From NCBI GenBank assembly GCA_019242135.1, contig JAFAWC010000250.1, positions 1 to 11,548 of the forward strand: DNA of 11,548 bases, written 5' to 3'. Shown one piece after another: positions 1 through 5,675 of this stretch. This stretch comes from Mycobacteriaceae bacterium. Its GTDB lineage: Bacteria > Actinomycetota > Actinomycetes > Mycobacteriales > Mycobacteriaceae. Under the pieces are notes generated by a model. It was given only the letters and a program-made list of their open reading frames with translations. It was not told where the DNA came from and ran no database searches. Each line of letters opens with the position of its first letter. Positions within the stretch are counted from its first letter, which is position 1. The position numbers and the translations under genes are program-made.

Positions 1-594
1 AGCTTCGAGGCGGTCAGCTACGCGGGTGACTCGGACTTGACCACGACCGACTCGCGCACCCGGAACAACGAGCTGTGGCCCACGCTGACCCGCCTGACAA
101 GCAGCGGGGATCGCATTCTCGTGATGAGCAGCGGCGGCCACGGTGCACTGTGGGCAGTCCCGATGTCTTCGGCGGTCGCGGACAGCAGTGGCTTCTTCTA
201 CTACAACATGGGTACCGCGGCCGCGATGATGCCGCTGGACGGCACTGTGGTCGACGTGCACGGCCTGGCGACCCCGTTGGCGGGTCACCTGCTGATGCAA
301 CAGCGCAGCCGGGCGGGCCACGAGAAGTCGCTGCCGGCCGCGTGGGTTCTGGCTGAATACGCCGACCCCGTCGCGATCGGCGCGATGACCGACACCCCCG
401 ACGTGACAAGGGCGCAGGTATTCGCCGCGCGCCATGCGCTGGCCTGCGGTGCCGTTAGGGAACTCATGGATTCGGTGAATCAACCGATGAACGCTCGCCG
501 CTTCATGGACAACCTGATCGGTTCGCTGGCCCGCACCGACCTCCGGATCCCGGCCGACCCGTTCGACGCCGAGCGCCAATTCTGTCACCCGTAG
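1..594 (+). CDS. AftB/ZomB-like arabinofuranosyltransferase, C-terminal part (5' end outside window)
   Basis: The frame is open from base 1 to a TAG at 592-594, so this is the 3' end of a longer gene; the TTG at 37 is merely the first start-like codon and is not the real start. The visible 197 residues are a soluble segment with the stretches DVHGLATPLAGHLL and RAGHEKSLPAAWVLAEYADP, and end with RIPADPFDAERQFC. These resemble, from memory, the C-terminal extracytoplasmic domain of the GT-C transferase AftB (often auto-annotated as ZomB), which adds terminal beta-1,2-arabinofuranose to cell-wall arabinan using decaprenyl-phospho-arabinose. The membrane segments and catalytic loop of that family would lie upstream of the window. 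It is convergent with the LON gene. The family call is moderate, and whether this is AftB itself or a paralogue cannot be decided. Confidence 0.5.
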   Translation, partial: SFEAVSYAGDSDLTTTDSRTRNNELWPTLTRLTSSGDRILVMSSGGHGALWAVPMSSAVADSSGFFYYNMGTAAAMMPLDGTVVDVHGLATPLAGHLLMQQRSRAGHEKSLPAAWVLAEYADPVAIGAMTDTPDVTRAQVFAARHALACGAVRELMDSVNQPMNARRFMDNLIGSLARTDLRIPADPFDAERQFCHP

Positions 595-671
595 GCGCGT
601 CATCGCTCACCCTGTATCCGCTGGCCCGGCAGCCAAACCGCAGCCCTGACCGTGCCACGCCGCCGGCCCCA

Positions 672-695
672 GCCTGCGGGCGACGTGCTGCAGGC
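672..695. terminator. Inverted repeat between convergent genes, possible terminator
   Basis: GCCTGC (672-677) and GCAGGC (690-695) form a perfect 6-bp stem around a 12-nt loop, in the 109-bp gap between two convergent genes. There is no T-tract, which is common for proposed mycobacterial terminators, but the stem is short and such stems arise by chance in GC-rich DNA. Weak call. Confidence 0.22.
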
Positions 696-703
696 GTCCG
701 GCA

Positions 704-1360
704 TCACCCCAACTGGAAGTCGACCATCGCCGCGACCGTGTCGACGGCGTCCGACAGCGCGCGCAGACGCGCGTCGGCTGACGGTGCGGCGAGCACCGCG
801 TATCGATCCGCCTGGCCCATCGGCACCCGAGAGGCCAACGCGTACAGCTTGTCTCCCGTCGAGGAGGCCAGTGCCACACCGGCGAACAGCATGTCCCGTG
901 GTGGCAGCTGCGCATCCTGTGCCGCGGCGAGTCGCTCGAATAACTCCATCACCCGGTCCTCGACGTCGGCGATCGACTCGTCGGCAACAAAGCCCGGCTC
1001 GTCCGGCCAATTCTGCACGAGCGCACGTGGATACGGGTCGTCTGGCAACCACTTTTGAACCTTGATGCGTTCCGAGACCCGGCACCTCAGCGTGTACTTG
1101 CCGGCGCCGAGCGCCCGGTGCTCGACAATGCGGGCCAGCGCGCCGACGTCGTAGCGCGCGTCCCCGCCGCCGACCTCACGGCCGGCTGCGATCAGCACAA
1201 TCCCGAACACCGGGTCATCCGCGGCCAGACAGTCAGCAACCATCCGCGAGTACCGCGGCTCGAATATCCGCAGCGGCAGGTCGTCGTCGGGAAACAGCAC
1301 CACCTCGAGCGGGAACATCGGTAGCGCCTCGCGGCCAACACAGGAATTGTCCATGATCAT
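704..1360 (-). CDS. LON substrate-binding domain protein (Rv0434-like)
   Basis: A 218-residue stand-alone LON N-terminal (substrate-binding) domain protein without the AAA+ or protease parts of Lon. The diagnostic N-terminal signature is at residues 13-37 (LPMFPLEVVLFP, then LPLRIFEPRY), followed by the FGIVLIAAGREVGGGD segment and a helical C-terminal half. Length matches M. tuberculosis Rv0434 (about 217). Such proteins are presumed to bind unfolded or partner proteins; no reaction is known. It is the last gene of the minus-strand operon, starting 5 bp after the ybdK-type stop. ATG at 1360 and ATG at 1354 are both possible starts; neither has a strong Shine-Dalgarno, so translation is probably coupled to the upstream gene. 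The family is certain, the function unknown. Confidence 0.9.
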   Translation of the reverse strand: MIMDNSCVGREALPMFPLEVVLFPDDDLPLRIFEPRYSRMVADCLAADDPVFGIVLIAAGREVGGGDARYDVGALARIVEHRALGAGKYTLRCRVSERIKVQKWLPDDPYPRALVQNWPDEPGFVADESIADVEDRVMELFERLAAAQDAQLPPRDMLFAGVALASSTGDKLYALASRVPMGQADRYAVLAAPSADARLRALSDAVDTVAAMVDFQLG

Positions 1361-1365
1361 GCCCG

Positions 1366-2508
1366 CTAGAGTGCCAATTCGCCGATGAGCGCGTCGACGA
1401 CCGCGCGCAGGTCGCCGTCGTTGTCCTCGGCCACTCGCCGCTGGCGCTGATACGACGCGCCGATCGACGGGATTTGGGCCACGGACGCTAGTTCATCGAC
1501 ACAACCCAGCGACCGCGCCACCGGCTCCAGCCGGGTCAGCACGTCGTCGAGGTCCTCGGTGACGAGCCGCTCGTTGCTGTCGGCGTCCATGATGATCACC
1601 GCGTCCAGCCCGTAACGCGCTGCGCGCCATTTGTTTTCCTGCACATGCCACGGCGGCATGACCGGCAGCGACTCACCGGCCTCCAGCCGCCGGTCCAGAT
1701 CGACCACAAGGCAGTGTGTCAGCGCGACCAGAGCGGCCAGCTCGCGCATGTTCGACACCCCATCGAAGACGCGTACCTCGATGGTACCCAGGTGCGGGGA
1801 CGGCCTGATATCCCACCGGATTTCGTCCATGTGGTCGATGATTCCGGTCTTTTTCTGATCGTGGACGAAGCCCTCGAACTGACTCCACCGCTGGAACTGG
1901 AACGGCAGGCCCGCCGTCGGCAGCTGCTGAAACATCATGGCGCGGTTGCTGGCGTATCCGGTGTCCTCGCCGGCCCAGAACGGCGACGACGCGGACAGTG
2001 CCAGCAGATGCGGATACTGGTTCAGCAGCGATGAGATGATCGCCATCACCTTGTGCGCCGACGAGATACCCACGTGCACGTGCACACCCCAGATCAACAT
2101 CTGCCTGCCCCACCACTGGGTGCGCTTGATCAGCTCCGCGTAGCGAGGAGCGTCGGTGAGCTTCTGCGCCGACCATTCCGCAAACGGGTGCGTGCCGGCG
2201 CAAAACAACTCCATGCCGTGGCCTCGAACGATCTCACGCGCGGTGAGCAGCGTGGCCTGCAGGTCGTCCATCGCCTGCGGCGTGGTCTCGCAGACCCCGG
2301 TGACGAACTCGACGGTGTTACGCAGCAATTCCTTGTGCACGCGTGGGTTTTCACCGATCTCGGCGATGACGGTGGCGGCCTCGTTGGACAAATCGCGGGT
2401 GCCGGCGTCGACGAGGGCGAATTCCCATTCCACCCCGACGGTGGGCCGGGGCGAGGCGGCGAAGGCGATTCGCCGTCTCGGCGGCGGCTTGCTAGCCGGT
2501 AATGACAC
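1366..2508 (-). CDS. YbdK-type carboxylate-amine / glutamate-cysteine ligase (GCS2 family)
   Basis: The product is 380 residues from GTG 2508, close to M. tuberculosis Rv0433 (376). Enzymes of this family form gamma-glutamylcysteine weakly from glutamate, cysteine and ATP; since mycobacteria make mycothiol rather than glutathione, the physiological substrate is unclear. Family marks are the N-terminal [11 protein letters not shown] segment (nucleotide/Mg site), [16 protein letters not shown], the central GVHVHVGI histidines, [16 protein letters not shown], and the C-terminal [13 protein letters not shown] segment. The start is ambiguous. TTG 2517 gives three more residues but has GGG directly abutting it, while GTG 2508 has GCGGG about nine bases upstream and is preferred. 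Either start overlaps the end of sodC (TAG at 2494-2492), so translation is probably coupled. No truncation or missing motif is seen. Confidence 0.92.
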   Translation of the reverse strand: MSLPASKPPPRRRIAFAASPRPTVGVEWEFALVDAGTRDLSNEAATVIAEIGENPRVHKELLRNTVEFVTGVCETTPQAMDDLQATLLTAREIVRGHGMELFCAGTHPFAEWSAQKLTDAPRYAELIKRTQWWGRQMLIWGVHVHVGISSAHKVMAIISSLLNQYPHLLALSASSPFWAGEDTGYASNRAMMFQQLPTAGLPFQFQRWSQFEGFVHDQKKTGIIDHMDEIRWDIRPSPHLGTIEVRVFDGVSNMRELAALVALTHCLVVDLDRRLEAGESLPVMPPWHVQENKWRAARYGLDAVIIMDADSNERLVTEDLDDVLTRLEPVARSLGCVDELASVAQIPSIGASYQRQRRVAEDNDGDLRAVVDALIGELAL

Positions 2509-3169
2509 CGCAAGCAACCCGCTTGCCGGCGTCGCCGGTGGCCAAGGTCTCCGCGTCCGGGCCGATCGTGCCGTCGGCCTGGGGGTAGCGGTCCGGGATG
2601 TTGGCGAAGTTGTCCGGCTTCTCGTGGATGATGATCGCGGTGCCCTGGCCGGCGAGCAGCTGCTCGGCGGTGAAGGAGTCGGTGGTAGTGACCAGCATCG
2701 CCGCGCCGGTGCTGCGCACCTCCAGCGACGTCAGGTCGCCACTCGACGGATGCCCGGTGTGGCCCGGCGCTTGAAAGTGCCCGCCGGCGGACAAGAAGTC
2801 GCCCGGCGGTCCGCCGGTCGGCGCCACGGAGTTGGCCTGGCACTTGCCCGCCGAATGGATGTGCATGCCGTGAAAGCCCGGGGTCAGGATGCCGTCGCCG
2901 ATCGTCTGGACTGTGATCGTGGCGAAGCCGCCGGTGAAGTCGAACGTGGCGGTCGCCACCGGCTTCCCGTCGGGGGTCGACAGCTGCGCCGTGAGCTTTT
3001 GGCCTTGACCGGCCGGCCCGTGAGTGGGCGACGCAGACGGCGACGTCGACCCTGTCCACACCGGCGGTGTCTGGCCCGGCGAGGTGGCGGGGTTCTGATT
3101 GGGGCTGCAGGCGCTCAGCGCCAGAGCGGGAACGGCCAACAGGGCAGCGGCGGCGGCGGGCTTGAGCAT
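2492..3169 (-). CDS. sodC: Cu(-Zn) superoxide dismutase, lipoprotein SodC
   Basis: A 225-residue periplasmic/surface superoxide dismutase that detoxifies external superoxide such as the macrophage burst. Residues 1-21 are a lipoprotein signal with lipobox LSAC (Cys21), followed by a Pro/Ser/Thr-rich linker to about residue 55 and then the SOD fold. Copper ligands by family alignment are His103, His105, His131 and His182; Cys110-Cys220 is the expected disulfide and Arg217 the guiding arginine. His137 and Asp145 correspond to zinc ligands, but the canonical third zinc histidine three residues before Asp145 is absent, as in M. tuberculosis SodC, which is known to work with copper alone. An extra histidine, His140, sits nearby. 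The ATG lies 10 bp after the virR stop. A TAGGCT hexamer 7 nt upstream of the ATG may drive a separate leaderless transcript. Confidence 0.96.
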   Translation of the reverse strand: MLKPAAAAALLAVPALALSACSPNQNPATSPGQTPPVWTGSTSPSASPTHGPAGQGQKLTAQLSTPDGKPVATATFDFTGGFATITVQTIGDGILTPGFHGMHIHSAGKCQANSVAPTGGPPGDFLSAGGHFQAPGHTGHPSSGDLTSLEVRSTGAAMLVTTTDSFTAEQLLAGQGTAIIIHEKPDNFANIPDRYPQADGTIGPDAETLATGDAGKRVACGVITG

Positions 3170-3176
3170 GGCAGAG

Positions 3177-3182
3177 AGCCTA
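3177..3182 (-). promoter_or_regulatory. Candidate -10 element of sodC (leaderless type)
   Basis: On the minus strand TAGGCT, overlapping the virR stop codon, is followed by 7 nt and then the sodC ATG at 3169. This fits the mycobacterial TANNNT -10 with transcription starting at or next to the start codon. No -35 is obvious and no Shine-Dalgarno precedes the ATG. It is the same hexamer and spacing as at xthA. Untested. Confidence 0.35.
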
Positions 3183-3641
3183 TCCGGTGACCGTCACGAT
3201 CAGGCCGGCCGGCAGATCGGCCAGTTCAGGCCGACGACTCTCCACCGGCGCGTTGTCGAGAATCTTGGCCACCTCACCGGCCGCGTCCCGCTCACCTGGG
3301 GCCTCGGTGAAGAACACGGTTGTTGCCGTCACGTCCGGAGCATCCAACGTGCCCGGTTCGACGGTGGCGTTCCAGCCGGCTTGCGTCAATCGGGCTGCGG
3401 CGCGCGCCGCTGCGCCCTCCACCCCGGAGATGTTGTAGACGTGCACGTCTGGCTTCGGCGCGGCCGGTGACGGCGAGGTGGCTGCCGTGGTCGTGTTGAC
3501 TACCGGCGTCGCCTGATTGCCGGAGCCACTGGTTCGCACCGCGTTGATGCCCAGCAGCAGAAAGACAATGCCGAAGAACAGCAGCACCATCACCATGGCC
3601 CGCAGGGGCAGGCCGCCGGAGTCGGGCACGCGCTGATTCAT
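3180..3641 (-). CDS. virR: VirR, envelope/vesicle regulator with LytR_C domain
   Basis: A 153-residue membrane-anchored protein: short cytoplasmic N-terminus, one transmembrane helix at about residues 13-32, a Thr/Ser/Pro-rich linker (about 38-64), then a LytR C-terminal domain (about 66-152, beginning [12 protein letters not shown] and ending GLIVTVTG) facing outward. M. tuberculosis Rv0431 (VirR, 164 aa) has this architecture; it restrains membrane-vesicle release and is reported to act with LCP cell-wall ligases. The ATG at 3641 is preferred over an in-frame GTG at 3650, because TACAGT (3654-3649) lies exactly 7 nt before the ATG and would otherwise be cut into by the coding sequence. The gene is second in the operon, between the DUF3263 gene and sodC, with its own promoter-like signal and a repeat block upstream. 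Confidence 0.88.
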   Translation of the reverse strand: MNQRVPDSGGLPLRAMVMVLLFFGIVFLLLGINAVRTSGSGNQATPVVNTTTAATSPSPAAPKPDVHVYNISGVEGAAARAAARLTQAGWNATVEPGTLDAPDVTATTVFFTEAPGERDAAGEVAKILDNAPVESRRPELADLPAGLIVTVTG

Positions 3642-3648
3642 CGTGCCC

Positions 3649-3654
3649 ACTGTA
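3649..3654 (-). promoter_or_regulatory. Candidate -10 element of virR (leaderless type)
   Basis: TACAGT on the minus strand matches the mycobacterial TANNNT -10; the ATG at 3641 begins 7 nt downstream, so the transcript would start at or within a base or two of the codon. No clear -35 is present. The tandem repeats begin 18 bp further upstream, an arrangement suited to a regulator binding at or above the -35 position. Confidence 0.42.
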
Positions 3655-3672
3655 ACGATGGCGGTCTGCTCC

Positions 3673-3746
3673 TCGCGCGACCGCTCATTGCGGTTGTCGG
3701 CTGTTCGCGCGAGCGCTCATTGCTGCCGCCCGGGCTTCGCGCGACC
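3673..3746. repeat. Tandem repeat of 32-bp period upstream of virR
   Basis: Copy 1 (3673-3691) and copy 2 (3705-3723) agree at 18 of 19 bases, reading TCGCGCGASCGCTCATTGC on the plus strand. A third start (TCGCGCGACC, 3737-3746) follows exactly 32 bp later and then diverges into the end of the DUF3263 gene. Start-to-start distances are 32 and 32, close to three helical turns. The block fills the 112-bp gap between the DUF3263 stop and the virR start. Function is not known; it could be a phased protein-binding site. Confidence 0.75.
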
Positions 3747-3753
3747 CCGAAAC

Positions 3754-4056
3754 TCAGGTGACCTCGAAGCCCAGCCGACGCGCGGCCCTGGCCTTCTGTC
3801 TGCTCGCGCGCAACCGCCGCAGCCGCTTCACCAGCATCGGGTCGGCGGCCAGCGCCTCTGGACGATCCACCAGTGCGTTGAGCACCTGGTAGTACCGGGT
3901 GGCCGACATCGAGAACAGTTCTCGAATGGCTTCTTCCTTCGACCCGGCGAATTTCCACCACTGTCGCTCGAAAGCGAGGATGTCGTGCTCCCGACGGGTC
4001 AGCCCGTCCGCGGCCTCGTCCCCCGACCGCTCTGCGCGCGCCATGGCGCCGTCCAT
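3754..4056 (-). CDS. napA: DUF3263 nucleoid-associated protein, NapA/Rv0430-like
   Basis: A 100-residue basic protein. Residues 19-63 ([19 protein letters not shown], then a helix ending [13 protein letters not shown]) form the DUF3263 helix-turn-helix-like core, followed by a strongly basic tail at about 77-95 rich in Arg/Lys ([18 protein letters not shown]). The M. tuberculosis orthologue Rv0430 has, as I recall, been described as the nucleoid-associated protein NapA, which regulates the virR-sodC operon in a supercoiling-dependent way; this has no link to nitrate reductase napA. The start is set at ATG 4056 because GAGGAG stands 4 nt upstream; in-frame ATGs further up, to 4113, lack such a site and extend past the family length. 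First gene of the operon, divergent from def. Family call strong, function by homology. Confidence 0.88.
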   Translation of the reverse strand: MDGAMARAERSGDEAADGLTRREHDILAFERQWWKFAGSKEEAIRELFSMSATRYYQVLNALVDRPEALAADPMLVKRLRRLRASRQKARAARRLGFEVT

Positions 4057-4060
4057 ATCG

Positions 4061-4066
4061 CTCCTC
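4061..4066 (-). promoter_or_regulatory. Shine-Dalgarno of the napA-like gene
   Basis: GAGGAG on the minus strand, 4 nt before ATG 4056. It is the strongest ribosome binding site of the minus-strand operon and decides the start of the DUF3263 gene against four upstream or downstream in-frame ATGs. Confidence 0.7.
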
Positions 4067-4169
4067 GGACCCATCCCAGCACCGAATGACATCCCTGGTG
4101 TTTCGGCGAACATTCAATCACGATCGGCTTGCGGCGCACGTCAGCCGAGCCCGCGAGTCGGCCGACTCT

Positions 4170-4175
4170 TAAGCT
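4170..4175 (+). promoter_or_regulatory. Candidate -10 element of def (leaderless type)
   Basis: TAAGCT matches TANNNT and is followed by 8 nt and the def GTG at 4184. No -35 is evident at 16-18 bp upstream and no good Shine-Dalgarno precedes the GTG. The downstream context (TAAGCTGG) resembles that at xthA (TAGGCTGG). Confidence 0.4.
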
Positions 4176-4183
4176 GGCAGACC

Positions 4184-4777
4184 GTGACCGTCCTGCCGAT
4201 CTGGATCGTGGGCGATCCTGTCCTGCACGAGCCCACCAGGCCCGTGCCCGTCGGACCGGATGGCTCGCTGCCCGCTGACGTGCACAAGCTCATCGCCGAC
4301 ATGTACGAAACCATGGAAGCCGCGAACGGAGTCGGGTTGGCCGCCAATCAGGTTGGTGCACCGCTGCGGCTGTTCGTCTACGACTGCGCGGAGGCCCGTG
4401 GAAAAACGGTTCGGCGCAAGGGCGTGGTGATCAACCCGGTGCTTGAGACCTCGGAGGTGCCCGAGACGATGCCCGACCCGGAGAACGACGACGAGGGCTG
4501 CCTTTCGGTTCCGGGCGAGTCGTTCCCGACGGGCCGCGCGAAATGGTCCCGCGTCACCGGTGTGGACGAAAACGGAGCCGCGGTCACGTTGGAGGGGGAA
4601 GATCTATTCGCCCGCATGCTGCAACACGAGACCGGCCATCTCGACGGCCTGCTCTACCTCGATTGTCTTGTCGGCAGGCACGCGCGCAGCGCCAAACGCA
4701 TGCTTAAGGCCAATGGTTGGGGAGTGCCCGGGCTGTCGTGGACACCGGGAGAGGTTGCCGATCCGTTCGGCCATTGA
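4184..4777 (+). CDS. def: Peptide deformylase
   Basis: Removes the N-formyl group from nascent proteins at the ribosome exit. From GTG 4184 the product is 197 residues, the same as M. tuberculosis Def. All three family motifs are intact: GVGLAANQ at 49-56, EGCLS with metal ligand Cys106, and HETGH at 148-152 giving the other two ligands (His148, His152) and catalytic Glu149. The extended loop between motifs 1 and 2 (about 66-100) is typical of mycobacterial enzymes. The open frame continues far upstream to 3899, but that part lies antisense to the napA-like gene and is not coding. The gene is divergent from the napA operon, and xthA follows 91 bp downstream in the same direction. Translation probably starts from a leaderless mRNA (TAAGCT 8 nt upstream). 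Confidence 0.96.
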   Translation: MTVLPIWIVGDPVLHEPTRPVPVGPDGSLPADVHKLIADMYETMEAANGVGLAANQVGAPLRLFVYDCAEARGKTVRRKGVVINPVLETSEVPETMPDPENDDEGCLSVPGESFPTGRAKWSRVTGVDENGAAVTLEGEDLFARMLQHETGHLDGLLYLDCLVGRHARSAKRMLKANGWGVPGLSWTPGEVADPFGH

Positions 4778-4868
4778 GGCCATTTGAGATGTTTGAGCCC
4801 ACGGCGACGACTGAGATCACTGACGTCGTCGGCGCCATCGACGCCACCGGGCTCCTAGGCTGGACGAC
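4778..4868 (+). other. Short def-xthA gap at the site of a missing acetyltransferase gene
   Basis: In M. tuberculosis a GNAT acetyltransferase gene (Rv0428c, about 300 codons) stands between def and xthA. Here only 91 bp remain. An open frame from ATG 4789 reads MFEPTATTEITDVVGAIDATG and then runs out of frame into xthA. The TDVVGAIDATG part resembles the TDV(I/L/V)G segment in the small N-terminal domain I recall from such acetyltransferases, so it may be a deletion scar; this is inference from a very short match. Confidence 0.3.
4856..4861 (+). promoter_or_regulatory. Candidate -10 element of xthA (leaderless type)
   Basis: TAGGCT, 7 nt before the GTG at 4869. It is the same hexamer and spacing as at sodC and nearly the same as at def. 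No clear Shine-Dalgarno lies between it and the GTG. Confidence 0.4.
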
Positions 4869-5669
4869 GTGCGGCTGGCAACCTGGAACGTCAACTCGAT
4901 CCGCGCCCGACTCGACCGCGTCACGGATTGGCTGCTGCGCGCCGATGTCGACGTGTTAGCCATGCAGGAAACCAAGTGCGCCGACGACCAATTCCCCACC
5001 ATGCCCTTCGTCGCGATCGGCTACGAGGTCGTCCATTGCGGCTTCAACCAGTGGAATGGCGTCGCGATCGCGTCGCGCGTCGGAATCGATGATGTGCAAG
5101 TCGGTTTCGACGGGCAGCCGTCGTGGAGTGACAAGCCTGAACTGGAAGCCGCCGCCGAGGCGCGCGCGCTGGCGGCGACGTGCGCCGGGATCAGGGTGTG
5201 GAGCCTGTACGTGCCCAATGGCCGGGTGCCTGATTCACCGCATTACCATTACAAGCTGGAGTGGCTTGCGGCGCTTCGTGATACCGCGAAACGGTGGCTG
5301 TGCGACGATCCCAACGCACAGATCGCGCTGGTGGGTGACTGGAACATCGCACCCACCGACGAAGACGTCTGGAGCGTCGAGTTCTACAAGAACAGCACCC
5401 ATGTCACGCCGCGGGAGCGCCGGGCGTTCGGCGAGATCGTCAATGCCCAATTCGCGGACCTGGTACGGCCTTTCACACCGGGTCCGGGAGTGTACACGTA
5501 CTGGGACTACACCCAGCTGCGGTTCCAGAAGGGCCGTGGCATGCGTATCGACTTCATCCTCGGCTCGCCGGCTCTGGCTCGTCGGATCACCCACGCCGAA
5601 ATCGTCCGCGACGAACGCAAAGGCAAAGCGCCCAGCGACCATGCGCCCGTGCTCGTGGAGATCGCCTGA
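4869..5669 (+). CDS. xthA: Exodeoxyribonuclease III family AP endonuclease
   Basis: A 266-residue Mg-dependent base-excision-repair nuclease that cuts 5' of abasic sites and trims 3' blocks. Family residues are complete by comparison with E. coli ExoIII: Asn7 (TWNVNS), metal ligand Glu34 (QETK), Tyr114 (LYVPNG), Asp157/Asn159 (GDWNIAP), Trp212 (YTYWDY), Asp228 (MRIDFI), and the catalytic Asp257-His258 pair (SDHAPV). The GTG at 4869 puts the first beta strand (RLATWNVNS) at the very N-terminus, as in the family, so no upstream extension is needed. The gene is co-directional with def and ends 6 bp before the end of the convergent PAP2 gene, leaving no room for a separate terminator. The sequence is nearly collinear with what I recall of Rv0427c. 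Confidence 0.96.
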   Translation: MRLATWNVNSIRARLDRVTDWLLRADVDVLAMQETKCADDQFPTMPFVAIGYEVVHCGFNQWNGVAIASRVGIDDVQVGFDGQPSWSDKPELEAAAEARALAATCAGIRVWSLYVPNGRVPDSPHYHYKLEWLAALRDTAKRWLCDDPNAQIALVGDWNIAPTDEDVWSVEFYKNSTHVTPRERRAFGEIVNAQFADLVRPFTPGPGVYTYWDYTQLRFQKGRGMRIDFILGSPALARRITHAEIVRDERKGKAPSDHAPVLVEIA

Positions 5670-5675
5670 AACCGT

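Noticed and set aside
2156..3190. 344-codon plus-strand open frame opposite sodC and the ligase gene
   Set aside because: It lies antisense to two genes with intact motifs and encodes an Arg/Gly-rich product without a domain.
3642..3650. GTG start of virR three codons further upstream
   Set aside because: It would overlap the candidate -10, has no Shine-Dalgarno, and the ATG at 3641 has the 7-nt spacing shared by other starts here.
3673..3746. Short CRISPR-like array
   Set aside because: Only two full copies and a partial third, with 13-bp gaps that are too short for spacers, and no cas genes in the window.
3899..4183. 95-codon N-terminal extension of def
   Set aside because: It lies antisense to the napA-like gene; GTG 4184 gives the exact family length and a promoter-like hexamer just upstream.
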